Origin: an uncultured Prevotella sp.
Lineage (GTDB): Bacteria > Bacteroidota > Bacteroidia > Bacteroidales > Bacteroidaceae
Length of the DNA: 64,000 nt
Assembly: GCA_947169185.1 (NCBI GenBank)
Contig: CAMVOS010000007.1
Coordinates: 16,007-80,006 of the forward strand
Direction: 5' to 3'
Shown in pieces: positions 42,345-50,769 of the stretch. The first letter of the stretch is position 1. Each line of letters opens with the position of its first letter. The notes beneath the pieces are model-generated. The model was not told the origin of the DNA. It made no database searches and saw nothing but the letters and a program-made list of their open reading frames with translations. The translations under genes and the position numbers were made by a program.

Positions 42345-43486
42345 TCGTCTACAAATCTTGCACCATCGTCGGGGCGAACCCAGAAGACCTGGAATGTCTT
42401 TTCATATTCCGGGAACTGAGCCAGGTAGCGCTCTGTCAGAACTTTCTCGACATTCTCCTTATGGGCGGGATCCACCAGTGCGATACAAGCGCCCTTGAAT
42501 CCGGCACCGGAGAATCGGCCGCCATAGACTCCGGGGAGTGAGCGCATAATCTCGTAGATGGCAATCAACTCGGGTGAGCCACACTCATAGTTGTGAATAC
42601 TCGACTCACAGCTATCGAACGACAGCTTTCCGAAGAGCTTCAGATTACCGGTCTCCCATGCCGTAACGCCCTGACGAACTCTACGGTACTCACTATAGAA
42701 ATGCTCAGCCCTACGTGCAAATCTCGCGGGCATAGCGATACGCGTCTTGTCGAACGTGGCCTTGGGGATATCGCGCAGGAAGGTCTTATCGAACGTCTTC
42801 AACGGCTGCTCGGTATAAGCCAGCATGTTCCAGGCAGCGGTCTTGCACTCGTAAACACGGAGGTTATAGTCGGAATTGACAAGGCTTCGTGTGAGTCCAC
42901 TGAAGAAGATGCCAATCTCAAACTCCGGCATCTCGGGATTGCGCTTGATGATGCGCCAGTCGTTGCTGTCGCAATCGAGAAACAGCAGTCCATCCTTCTT
43001 GCCCAGGGCAATACAAGCCTGATCCAGAAGACCATTGCTCAGTCCGATATACTCACGCTCCGCCTCTGAGGCAATCTTTACGACTTCAAAAGGCTGTAGC
43101 TTGATTTCATTGGCTTTGGCAAAGGCCATTACGTAGGCAATCAACACGGCAGCACTACTGGAGAGACCACCCACAGGCAGTGAACCCTGCAGCACGCCCG
43201 TAATACCCTTAGAAAGCTCAAAACGTTTCCTCAATGCATATTTCGCGCCACGAGCATAGTCGCCCCAATGATATTCTCGAACCTGCGATGGGGCATTAAT
43301 CTCGAAATCGACGATACCCTCAAAGGTCTTAGACTCCAGGTGTACATGTCCGTCATCGGATACATCGAACCACAGGTCCACACCCTTGTCGATGGCAAAA
43401 CCGGTGACTAAGCCATGCTGATGATCCACATGTGCACCCAAGGGGCACACACGGTAAGGGGAAAAAATATGATAAGTATATTTCAT
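42341..43486 (-). CDS. Galacturonokinase-like GHMP kinase (copy 2)
   Basis: A 381-residue paralogue of the kinase at 8805-9971, sharing YHIFSPYRVCPLGAHVDHQH at the N-terminus and the ATP loop LPVGGLSSSAAVLIAY. The start at 43486 overlaps the antiterminator stop by 4 bp, so it is the second gene of the locus transcript. Predicted to make GalA-1-P for the next two enzymes. Substrate is inferred from the plant-galacturonokinase-like motif and from context. Confidence 0.75.
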   Translation of the reverse strand: MKYTYHIFSPYRVCPLGAHVDHQHGLVTGFAIDKGVDLWFDVSDDGHVHLESKTFEGIVDFEINAPSQVREYHWGDYARGAKYALRKRFELSKGITGVLQGSLPVGGLSSSAAVLIAYVMAFAKANEIKLQPFEVVKIASEAEREYIGLSNGLLDQACIALGKKDGLLFLDCDSNDWRIIKRNPEMPEFEIGIFFSGLTRSLVNSDYNLRVYECKTAAWNMLAYTEQPLKTFDKTFLRDIPKATFDKTRIAMPARFARRAEHFYSEYRRVRQGVTAWETGNLKLFGKLSFDSCESSIHNYECGSPELIAIYEIMRSLPGVYGGRFSGAGFKGACIALVDPAHKENVEKVLTERYLAQFPEYEKTFQVFWVRPDDGARFVDE

Positions 43487-44640
43487 TTTGTCTTCTTTGC
43501 TTTTATGTCTTTAATAATAGCATGATAACGCCGGAAGATGTCCGGACAACCGGAATGGGTGTTGCGATAGTCCTTGACCGCTTGTCGCCAGTGGGCCTGA
43601 CGGGTGGTAATGAAGAGGGCGATCATCAAGTAGGCATCAGTAGGGCTGAGGGAGGAGGGAGAAGGGAGGAGGGAAGACGGCTGAAGGCTGATGTCTGATG
43701 GAAGATGTAAGAGATCTAAAGCCTGCTGCTGGTAGAGGTCGCGCTTCTTGGCACTCTTCAGCAGATAGGCACAGATGAGTTTGAGGGCCACGAAACGGGC
43801 ATGCTCATCAGCATCGTCGACATAGATGCGGTCATAGGTCGCCAGTCGCTTGAGGCGCTGCTGGTCGACCTTGGTCACTTCCTCAGTATAGCGTTTGCCA
43901 AAGCGGTGGCTCAGGATGTCGATAATCTCCTCTTCGTAGTTGGTGATAGGGTTATCGGTGAGCATACGACCGCGTTCGGCATCCTCGAAGAGTACGTCGC
44001 CCACACGAACGTCCGTAAAATTAATGCTCTTGGTACGGCCCAGGATGTTCATGCTGATGGTCATGCAGAGCTGTCCGTGCTTGATAACAACCTTCTTCAC
44101 CACACCCCGCTTGCCAGTCCACGGCTCGGTCTGTAGGATGACACGGTCGCCAATAGTAAAGTCATCCAGCGGTTGGTCAATATAGAACTGTAGGTGGCGA
44201 TTTTGGACGGTATCCATCAATAGTCGTATCTCGGCATCGGTAACCTTTACTTCCTTGTGATTGGTGTCACGATAGTAGCGCAAACGTGAGCGTGCCTTAG
44301 TGTTCCAGTCGGACGAGACAATAGCCCGTACGCGCTCTTCCGGTGCCTGAATGAACACAAAGTTATGGAGGTCATCGCGCAAGGCATTCGGATCGTCCTG
44401 TGCTTTATAGTGCTTATCGGTGACAGCACCCTTCACCTCCTGTCCTTCATGGAAGATGGGCATGTACTGAAAGGGTACATAGAAACGATAAGGGGGCAGT
44501 GGGGTTTCGTCCGGCTTGCAGAACAAGCCAGCACTGTCTTTCTGCAGCATAGTTTCGATGTACTGCGGTTTAAGGTGCCACATGACATACCATGAGTCGT
44601 GAGCGTTTTCCTTGTCAATCATTTGTTGAGACATAGCCAT
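43483..44640 (-). CDS. NusG/UpxY-like transcription antiterminator with long C-terminal extension
   Basis: A 385-residue protein. An NGN domain (about 15-150: DSWYVMWHLKPQYIETML, then YRFYVPFQYMP) is followed by a KOW domain (161-205: FTIGDRVILQTEPWTGKRGV). UpxY proteins, which antiterminate the capsule operon they head, have about 170-190 residues; this one has ~170 more, helical with a Ser/Pro/Leu-rich low-complexity stretch (QPSSLLPSPSSLSP, about 332-345) encoded by a repetitive DNA run at 43640-43690. It is first in the locus behind a structured leader, the expected place for a locus-specific antiterminator. No UpxZ-like gene follows. Confidence 0.85.
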   Translation of the reverse strand: MAMSQQMIDKENAHDSWYVMWHLKPQYIETMLQKDSAGLFCKPDETPLPPYRFYVPFQYMPIFHEGQEVKGAVTDKHYKAQDDPNALRDDLHNFVFIQAPEERVRAIVSSDWNTKARSRLRYYRDTNHKEVKVTDAEIRLLMDTVQNRHLQFYIDQPLDDFTIGDRVILQTEPWTGKRGVVKKVVIKHGQLCMTISMNILGRTKSINFTDVRVGDVLFEDAERGRMLTDNPITNYEEEIIDILSHRFGKRYTEEVTKVDQQRLKRLATYDRIYVDDADEHARFVALKLICAYLLKSAKKRDLYQQQALDLLHLPSDISLQPSSLLPSPSSLSPTDAYLMIALFITTRQAHWRQAVKDYRNTHSGCPDIFRRYHAIIKDIKAKKTK

Positions 44641-44850
44641 AGTTCTTTCTTGTCCGCGTCTTATTCCATACGGGACCTAAGCTCCTGTTTATAAGCTTAT
44701 TATATTTACCAATCGGTCCACCTGCACTTGCGGAGTCTCGAGAAACCACACACTAGTAAGTTTTCGTCCGACGGCAGGTTCACCTGTCTTTTGTACACAC
44801 CAAAAATAGACCTTTTAAGGTCTTTATGGCATAATACGGGTGCAAAGGTA
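44641..44850 (-). promoter_or_regulatory. Promoter and structured leader of the polysaccharide locus
   Basis: On the minus strand TACCTTTG (44850-44843) is a -7 box with no clear -33 element; transcription should start near 44836, leaving a leader of about 195 nt. Soon after the start the perfect palindrome AGACCTTTTAAGGTCT (44808-44823) is followed by ATTTTTG, like an intrinsic terminator. A second hairpin, GGCAGGT-TCAC-type (44773-44788), follows. This is a plausible target for the NusG-like protein encoded next. No inverted repeats typical of an invertible promoter were seen around it. Confidence 0.6.
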
Positions 44851-44912
44851 CGAAGAAAAAATGATATAAACTATTTTTTAATTAAGAAAAAATAAGTTTT
44901 TTACAAAAAGCG

Positions 44913-45719
44913 TTAAAAGTTCAGATGATATTCACCGTCCCAACCATTAAATAGTCCAATCGAGGAAGCCATAGTAGCCCCTGAAAAGTAGGGACAATTG
45001 CAATGTGTGATATGATTCTGTTGGAGTGACACATCATAGTCACGTTCCAGGAGGACGTTATCACTGGCATCATAGGCGGTCACCAGGAGACGAATCGTGC
45101 CCTCAGCAGCATGCAGAAAGGTATACAGGTCGAACGTTTTCTGACCGTTGGAAACATCGAACAGCACCGACTGCTTACTGTTCACGCAGCCCAGACCGGT
45201 GGTAGCATCGAAGGCTCCACTGCCGCCAGTATAATAAAAGCGCATCTTCTTGACATTTGCAGGATAGTCATCCTTAAGTACAAACCGGCAGAGTGATACG
45301 ATACGATGTGGAGCGACCGTCTTCGTCACCGATTCATCACCAATAGAAATATAACTCGTAGCAAGGAAGGTATCGGTAAAGCCCTGGGCATTCGTGTATT
45401 GCACCTTCTTAATGCTTGCCAAAGTGGGGTTACCGTCACTGCTATGGGCTACGACCACCAGTTGATATGTGCCGGATTCCAACTGAAAGGAGGCACATCC
45501 GTAATCGGCCACGCCAGAAATTTGGTTAACCTGCTTAACACGTGAGCCATTCATATCGAAGACTACGAAGTTCAGGCGGGTTACTGGCAATCCAATATTG
45601 GCAATACTGACAACGAGGTTACCATCCTGCTTTATCGTCTTGTCATCTTCTGGCGATATAGGCTTTTCGCAAGAGACCATCGCCATCAAGAATACAAATA
45701 TGGCGAGAATCTGTTTCAT
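44913..45719 (-). CDS. Mfa2/FimB-like lipoprotein
   Basis: A 268-residue protein with lipoprotein signal MKQILAIFVFLMAMVSCEK (Cys17). It shares with the proteins at 38363 and 39492 the general order of strands (NFVVFDMNGSRVKQV, ESGTYQLVVVAHS, MRFYYTGGSGAFDATTGLGC) but is more diverged. The start overlaps the manA stop by 4 bp, so it is co-transcribed with manA and is not part of the leader-controlled locus downstream. Confidence 0.7.
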   Translation of the reverse strand: MKQILAIFVFLMAMVSCEKPISPEDDKTIKQDGNLVVSIANIGLPVTRLNFVVFDMNGSRVKQVNQISGVADYGCASFQLESGTYQLVVVAHSSDGNPTLASIKKVQYTNAQGFTDTFLATSYISIGDESVTKTVAPHRIVSLCRFVLKDDYPANVKKMRFYYTGGSGAFDATTGLGCVNSKQSVLFDVSNGQKTFDLYTFLHAAEGTIRLLVTAYDASDNVLLERDYDVSLQQNHITHCNCPYFSGATMASSIGLFNGWDGEYHLNF

Positions 45720-46753
45720 CGTTCGATGTGGAGCAGTTGGGTGATTTGGCGCGTAAGGGGCGTGGGGCGGTTGTCGATATAGGCATCGAGGATGCGGGAT
45801 TTAGCCTTGAGGGGAATTACGTCGTAGTCGGCAATGGCGGCAGGAATGAGGGCGCTATGGCCTTCACGCAGTAGGATTTCGTCACCCGTGCTACGAACGC
45901 GTAACGTGCAGTCGCCCTCAATACACATGGTGATGATAAAGCTGTCATACTTCAGCAGGTTGCGATGGAAACGATCCTTAAATTCTAACACACGGACACT
46001 GAAATAGGGCGAATCGACAATGAGTACCGCCCGATTATCGAGTTGGGGATAATCCGTACGATAGTTACGCTCCACCTCGTAATCGAGGGCCTTGGCCGCC
46101 AGTTCGGTATGCAGTTCACGAGGCTTACCATCGAGGCCCGGACGGTTATAGTCGAAGATACGATAAGTAACATCGCTGGACTGCTGAACCTCAGCTAACA
46201 GAATACCGCCACAGATGGCATGGACACGACCGGCAGGTAGGTAGAAGACATCGCCGGCCTTGACCTTGTGGTCAGCCAAGACCTCAGTGATGCTTCCATC
46301 TTCTATTCGTTTCTGATATTCGTAGGGGGTGATATGCTGCTTGAATCCCGCATAGAGATGTGCATCGGGGGTGGCCTTGATGACATACCACATCTCAGAC
46401 TTACCCATCTTGCCGTGTTCTCGTTGCGCCATCTCGTCGTTGGGGTGTACCTGAATGCTCAGGTCGCGCTGGGCATCGATGAACTTCACCAAGAGCGGCA
46501 GTTGGCCATGGTACTTCTCGTTAACAGCACGACCCAAGATGGCTTCAGGGTGTTCGGTCACGACCGATATCAGGTCGCGACCAGCCCACGCACCATTGCT
46601 GATGATGCTGGTGCTGGAGGGTACTGCACTGACCTCCCACGACTCTCCAATGAGGTCATCAGTGGCAGGCAAACCCTTGTAGGGTTGCAACTGATGACCT
46701 CCCCATACGACGGTATGGAGATTGGGTTGGAAGAGAAGAGGATAGAAGCGCAT
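45716..46753 (-). CDS. manA: Mannose-6-phosphate isomerase, class I
   Basis: A 345-residue zinc enzyme interconverting mannose-6-P and fructose-6-P, a route to GDP-mannose. It has FQPNLHTVVWGGHQL near the start, GESWEVS, LPLLVKFIDAQRDLSIQVHP, KSEMWYVI and YLPAGRVHAICGGILLAEVQ, with the zinc ligands in QVHP, E-M-W and RVHA. The length fits the short bacterial form. It lies 51 bp after rny, separated by a minisatellite (46768-46803), and is coupled to the lipoprotein gene. Confidence 0.92.
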   Translation of the reverse strand: MRFYPLLFQPNLHTVVWGGHQLQPYKGLPATDDLIGESWEVSAVPSSTSIISNGAWAGRDLISVVTEHPEAILGRAVNEKYHGQLPLLVKFIDAQRDLSIQVHPNDEMAQREHGKMGKSEMWYVIKATPDAHLYAGFKQHITPYEYQKRIEDGSITEVLADHKVKAGDVFYLPAGRVHAICGGILLAEVQQSSDVTYRIFDYNRPGLDGKPRELHTELAAKALDYEVERNYRTDYPQLDNRAVLIVDSPYFSVRVLEFKDRFHRNLLKYDSFIITMCIEGDCTLRVRSTGDEILLREGHSALIPAAIADYDVIPLKAKSRILDAYIDNRPTPLTRQITQLLHIER

Positions 46754-46767
46754 GCGCTAAATAATTA

Positions 46768-46803
46768 GAGGTGAGAGGTGAGTGGTGAGTGGTGAGAGGT
46801 GAG
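46768..46803. repeat. GTGAGAG/GTGAGTG minisatellite
   Basis: About five 7-bp units of GGTGAGA/GGTGAGT in tandem between rny and manA. No coding role. Confidence 0.8.
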
Positions 46804-46804
46804 G

Positions 46805-48346
46805 TTATTTGGCGTAAGCTACGCTACGCGTTTCACGGATCACGGTGATCTTCACCTGACCGGGATAGGTCATCTCGTTCTGGATCTTCGATGCAATCTG
46901 GCCGCTCAGTGCCTCCGTCTCGGCATCGTCCATCTTGTCGGCACCCACGATAACACGCAACTCACGACCAGCTTGGATAGCGTAGGTCTTGGTAACACCG
47001 GGATACGACATGGCAATGGCCTCAAGGTCGTTCAGACGCTTGATATAAGCCTCGACAATCTCACGACGGGCACCAGGACGGGCACCAGAGATAGCATCAC
47101 AAATCTGTACGATAGGTGCCAACAGGGTCTGCATCTCCATCTCGTCATGGTGGGCACCTATGGCATTGCAGATATCGGGTTTCTCTTTGAATTTCTCGGC
47201 AATCTTAGCACCATACAATGCGTGGGGCAACTCGCTCTCCTCATCGGGTACCTTACCAATATCATGCAACAAGCCGGCACGCTTAGCCTTCTTGGGATTC
47301 AGGCCCAGCTCAGCAGCCATCACCGCACAGAGGTTAGCAGTCTCACGGGCATGCTGCAACAGGTTCTGACCATACGAGGAACGGTACTTCATCTTACCGA
47401 TGATACGTACCAGTTCGGGATGCAGACCATGAATACCCAGGTCAATAGTCGTACGCTTACCAGTCTCGATAATCTCGTTCTCGAGCTGTTTCTTGACCTT
47501 GGCAACGACCTCCTCGATACGGGCTGGATGGATACGACCATCGGCCACCAACTGGTGGAGCGCCAAACGGCAGGTCTCACGACGTACAGGGTCGAAAGCT
47601 GAGATAACAATGGCCTCAGGCGTATCGTCAACGACAATTTCAACACCGCAGGCAGCCTCGAGGGCACGGATATTGCGACCTTCACGACCAATGACACGAC
47701 CTTTAACGTCGTCGTTATCGATATGGAAGACGGAAACAGAGTTCTCGACAGCAGTCTCAGTAGCGACACGTTGGATAGTCTGAATAACAATTTTTTTCGC
47801 CTGAGCATTAGCATTGAGCTTAGCCTCATCCATGATCTCGTTGATATAGGCAGCAGCATCGGTCTTAGCCTCGTCCTTCAGCGACTCCACCAAGCGCGCT
47901 TTGGCCTCATCAGCACTGAGTCCGGAGAGTTCTTCGAGCTTGGCACGCTCCTGCAACTGCATCTTCTCGAGTTCCTCAGACTTGATGGTCAGCAGTTTCT
48001 TTTCGTTGTCGATACGCGTCTGCTGATTGTCAAGATCATTCTTACGACGACCTAACTCCTCCTGACGCTGATTCAGCGACATCTCGCGCTGCTTCAGCTT
48101 GTTTTCACTCTGCTGAAAATGCTGGTTGCGCTGTTGCACCTCCTTCTCCAGTTCTGCCTTCTTGTTGATGAATTTCTCCTTCACCTCCAGCAGTTTCTTT
48201 TCCTTGATTACCTCTGCCTCTTTAGTGGCAGCATTAATCATCTCATTATATTTCCCCTTAATAATAAAGCGGAAAATCATAAAGCCACAGAAGCCACCCA
48301 CGATGAGGGCTGCTGCGATTAGAATAATACCAACAATAATGTCCAT
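46805..48346 (-). CDS. rny: Ribonuclease Y
   Basis: A 513-residue membrane-anchored endoribonuclease that starts mRNA decay. It shows an N-terminal transmembrane helix (about 3-27), a long coiled coil (30-190), a KH domain ([20 protein letters not shown], about 213-232) and an HD domain ([13 protein letters not shown]). All parts are intact and length is normal. It is the third gene after the ZapB-like gene and zapA, a conserved order in Bacteroidales. Confidence 0.95.
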   Translation of the reverse strand: MDIIVGIILIAAALIVGGFCGFMIFRFIIKGKYNEMINAATKEAEVIKEKKLLEVKEKFINKKAELEKEVQQRNQHFQQSENKLKQREMSLNQRQEELGRRKNDLDNQQTRIDNEKKLLTIKSEELEKMQLQERAKLEELSGLSADEAKARLVESLKDEAKTDAAAYINEIMDEAKLNANAQAKKIVIQTIQRVATETAVENSVSVFHIDNDDVKGRVIGREGRNIRALEAACGVEIVVDDTPEAIVISAFDPVRRETCRLALHQLVADGRIHPARIEEVVAKVKKQLENEIIETGKRTTIDLGIHGLHPELVRIIGKMKYRSSYGQNLLQHARETANLCAVMAAELGLNPKKAKRAGLLHDIGKVPDEESELPHALYGAKIAEKFKEKPDICNAIGAHHDEMEMQTLLAPIVQICDAISGARPGARREIVEAYIKRLNDLEAIAMSYPGVTKTYAIQAGRELRVIVGADKMDDAETEALSGQIASKIQNEMTYPGQVKITVIRETRSVAYAK

Positions 48347-48381
48347 AAATATAATATATGTAGTAAATAATGTTCTATCAG

Positions 48382-48690
48382 CTACTTAGCTTTACCGAGG
48401 GCATCCTCAATTTCGCCAGTCAAACGGGCCAGAACATTATCGTATACAGACGTATCATTATGCGAGCGCTCCTTCTGATAGAGCAGTGCAATGTCTATCA
48501 GCGTCATGAGCGCTATGGTATGGTCTGTCTTGTGACCCTTGAAATGCCCTGAATAAGCATTATAGCGCTCGGTGATGAGCTTGGCTGCTGAACGATAGAA
48601 TTCCTCTTCCTCGCGGTTGATGACCACGGCGATTTCTTCATCGTACACGTGCAACTTGATATGTAGTCGGTCTGTTTTCTGTTCTGCCAT
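48382..48690 (-). CDS. zapA: Cell division protein ZapA
   Basis: A 102-residue protein with the ZapA pattern: a beta-rich start ([20 protein letters not shown]), [18 protein letters not shown], and the helix [20 protein letters not shown]. It promotes FtsZ filament bundling. It lies 12 bp after the coiled-coil gene and 35 bp before rny. Confidence 0.85.
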   Translation of the reverse strand: MAEQKTDRLHIKLHVYDEEIAVVINREEEEFYRSAAKLITERYNAYSGHFKGHKTDHTIALMTLIDIALLYQKERSHNDTSVYDNVLARLTGEIEDALGKAK

Positions 48691-48702
48691 AGCATGTTCT
48701 CC

Positions 48703-49002
48703 TTATTCTTTTTCATCAGTGAGGATTGCAATGCATTTGTTGACGTCGCGAATGAGCTTTGACAACCGTTCCTTGGCGCCAGTAAGGTCGCCATCGGTAA
48801 TCTCGATCATCTTAGCCATTTTTAGTGATTGGTAGTCATTCTGCTGCTGTTCCAACTTCGCGCGTAGCTCCGCTATGTCTGTTTCGCTCTTTTCGATGGC
48901 GTCATACAAGTCCTGGTTCTCCTTTTTCAGCTCCTGAAAACGAAGAATCAGCTGCCTGACACGGGTCTCAAAGTTCGCTATAGTCTTCTCATTAGGCGTC
49001 AT
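48703..49002 (-). CDS. ZapB-like coiled-coil protein
   Basis: A 99-residue protein, almost entirely one coiled coil (VRQLILRFQELKKENQDLYD, then IAELRAKLEQQQNDYQSL). Its position before zapA and rny suggests a division-associated role, like ZapB; sequence alone only shows the coiled coil. A promoter box, TACCTTTG on the minus strand (49030-49023), lies just upstream. Confidence 0.7.
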   Translation of the reverse strand: MTPNEKTIANFETRVRQLILRFQELKKENQDLYDAIEKSETDIAELRAKLEQQQNDYQSLKMAKMIEITDGDLTGAKERLSKLIRDVNKCIAILTDEKE

Positions 49003-49022
49003 GCCACTTACACTTTATTCCA

Positions 49023-49030
49023 CAAAGGTA
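49023..49030 (-). promoter_or_regulatory. Promoter -7 box for the zapB-like/zapA/rny operon
   Basis: TACCTTTG on the minus strand, 20 bp before the coiled-coil start; a tandem ATTAAGA repeat (49041-49068) lies immediately upstream, and no clear -33 TTG was found. Confidence 0.55.
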
Positions 49031-49040
49031 AACAAATTTA

Positions 49041-49068
49041 ATTAAGAATTAAGAATTAAGAATTAAGA
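49041..49068. repeat. ATTAAGA tandem repeat
   Basis: About four units of ATTAAGA in the 144-bp gap between the zapB-like gene and the 204-residue gene. A complementary run of CTTAACT units at 49114-49139 makes an inverted pair with it. Confidence 0.75.
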
Positions 49069-49146
49069 GAATATCTTTTGTTAACACAGTTTAACTGTAT
49101 TGGCGCTAATTTTCTTAACTCTTAACTCTTAAGTCTTAACTTCAAC

Positions 49147-49761
49147 TTACTCTTTCGGTTGTTTTTCTTTTTTCGCCAGCATCACGACTTTGTAGACGAA
49201 ATCGGTAGTCCATTGCTGCGACAAACCGAGCTTCTGGGCATACTGGCGAATAGCAACCACGGTCTTCATGACACCAGCATCCGAGAAGTCGTTTTTCGTA
49301 AAGATATCGTTCACCGTTTTCTCCGTCATGGTACGGATGGCACTCTTGAAAATGCTGGGCACACGAAGCTTGAATTTCATGAGGTTACCCGTCAGCATCA
49401 TCAGGTCCTGAGTAAAGCCCGAGAACTGGTACATGTAGGTCTGCACGTCTTGCGGTTTCTTGCAACGCTTGCGGATGCTAGCATCTATCTCCTTGGTGAA
49501 GTTATCGTTCATACCGTAGAGTTCTTTCAACATCTTGTTACAACGTGTTTTTTCTGCCAATCCCAAGCGGTTATTCTGTGTAGGTACCTTCAGCGTAGCC
49601 TTGAATACACGCAGGTCTGGCAGTGCTGCCAGATTGCTGATACCCAAGTCGGCCGCCATCACAGCCTGGAAATATACACGAATCAGGGTCATGAAATCCT
49701 CCATGCCGCCTGCCTTCTGTTGTTCCTCCTTTTTTCCGAATAAATTAGATAAAAATCCCAT
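49147..49761 (-). CDS. Conserved hypothetical cytoplasmic protein
   Basis: A 204-residue helical protein beginning MGFLSNLFGKKEEQQKAGGM, without signal peptide. It contains NRLGLAEKTRCNKMLKELYG and RKRCKKPQDVQTYMYQFSGF and ends in a basic tail. I do not recognise a named family, though it has the look of a conserved Bacteroidales protein. It has its own promoter-like box (TAACTTTG, minus strand, 49799-49792) and is divergent from rmlA. Confidence 0.7.
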   Translation of the reverse strand: MGFLSNLFGKKEEQQKAGGMEDFMTLIRVYFQAVMAADLGISNLAALPDLRVFKATLKVPTQNNRLGLAEKTRCNKMLKELYGMNDNFTKEIDASIRKRCKKPQDVQTYMYQFSGFTQDLMMLTGNLMKFKLRVPSIFKSAIRTMTEKTVNDIFTKNDFSDAGVMKTVVAIRQYAQKLGLSQQWTTDFVYKVVMLAKKEKQPKE

Positions 49762-49791
49762 GTTTTTTGTTACTTTACATCAATTTGGCTG

Positions 49792-49799
49792 CAAAGTTA
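49792..49799 (-). promoter_or_regulatory. Promoter -7 box of the 204-residue gene
   Basis: TAACTTTG on the minus strand, 31 bp before the start, divergent from the rmlA promoter; no clear -33 TTG. Confidence 0.5.
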
Positions 49800-49808
49800 C
49801 AAAATAAA

Positions 49809-49838
49809 TTGAGAATTGAGAATTGAGAATTGAGAATT
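49809..49838. repeat. AATTGAG tandem repeat
   Basis: Four units of GAGAATT/AATTGAG type between the two divergent promoters. The same minisatellite family is found inside the coding sequence at 41974-42012. Confidence 0.8.
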
Positions 49839-49843
49839 TTTAG

Positions 49844-49851
49844 TATATTTG
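49844..49851 (+). promoter_or_regulatory. Promoter -7 box of rmlA
   Basis: TATATTTG 29 bp before the rmlA start; a TTG at 49823-49825 gives an 18-bp spacer, one shorter than usual. Confidence 0.5.
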
Positions 49852-49880
49852 CAGCAAATTAATTTAAAAACGACAGAAAT

Positions 49881-50765
49881 ATGAAAGGTATTGTATTAGC
49901 AGGCGGCAGTGGTACGCGCCTCTACCCCATCACGAAAGGTGTATCGAAGCAGATGCTCCCCATCTTCGACAAGCCCATGATTTACTACCCCATCTCGACA
50001 CTGATGCTGGCAGGTATTCGCGAGATCCTGATTATCTCGACACCCTACGATCTGCCTGGTTTCCAGCGTCTGTTAGGTGACGGCAGTGACCTTGGCGTCC
50101 GCTTCGAGTATGCTGAGCAACCCTCACCCGACGGTCTGGCGCAAGCTTTTATCATTGGCGAAGAGTTTATTGGCGACGACTGTGCATGCTTGGTTTTGGG
50201 TGATAACATCTTCTATGGCGGTGGTTTCACGGGCATGCTGAAACAGGCTGTCACGAATGCAGAACAGAACGGTCAAGCCACCGTCTTTGGCTATTATGTT
50301 AACGACCCCGAGCGCTATGGTGTGGCAGAATTCGACAAGGACGGTAACTGTCTGAGCATCGAGGAGAAGCCCGCCAAGCCCAAATCGAACTATGCCGTGG
50401 TGGGCCTGTATTTCTATCCCAACAGTGTTGTGGACATTGCCAAGCACATCAAGCCCTCAGCACGTGGTGAGTTAGAGATCACCACTGTCAATCAAGAGTA
50501 TTTACAGCAGAAAAACCTGTTGGTACAAACCCTCCAACGTGGTTTTGCCTGGTTGGATACGGGTACGCACGACTCACTCTCAGAGGCATCCACCTTTATC
50601 GAGGTCATTGAGAAGCGCCAGGGGCTGAAGGTAGCCTGTTTAGAGGAGATTGCCTACAAGCGCGGCTGGATCGACAAGGAGCAACTCAAGAAACTCGCAG
50701 AACCCATGGCCAAGAATGACTATGGGAAGTACTTATTGCGGCTCGGAGAGCCTAGTGCAAAGTGA
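49881..50765 (+). CDS. rmlA: Glucose-1-phosphate thymidylyltransferase
   Basis: A 294-residue enzyme making dTDP-glucose from Glc-1-P and dTTP, the entry to dTDP-rhamnose. Highly conserved: [72 protein letters not shown] and [13 protein letters not shown]. Length is as in the family. The other rml genes are not in the window. It converges with the kinase/pyrophosphorylase fusion, the two stops being 4 bp apart. Confidence 0.95.
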   Translation: MKGIVLAGGSGTRLYPITKGVSKQMLPIFDKPMIYYPISTLMLAGIREILIISTPYDLPGFQRLLGDGSDLGVRFEYAEQPSPDGLAQAFIIGEEFIGDDCACLVLGDNIFYGGGFTGMLKQAVTNAEQNGQATVFGYYVNDPERYGVAEFDKDGNCLSIEEKPAKPKSNYAVVGLYFYPNSVVDIAKHIKPSARGELEITTVNQEYLQQKNLLVQTLQRGFAWLDTGTHDSLSEASTFIEVIEKRQGLKVACLEEIAYKRGWIDKEQLKKLAEPMAKNDYGKYLLRLGEPSAK

Positions 50766-50769
50766 AAAG

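Noticed and set aside
44700..44900. Invertible promoter in front of the polysaccharide locus
   Set aside because: Bacteroides capsule promoters are often flanked by inverted repeats; I looked for a matching pair around 44843 and found only local hairpins, and no invertase gene is in the window.
49041..49838. Short tandem repeats considered as CRISPR
   Set aside because: Units are only 7 bp without spacers and there are no cas genes; these are minisatellites.
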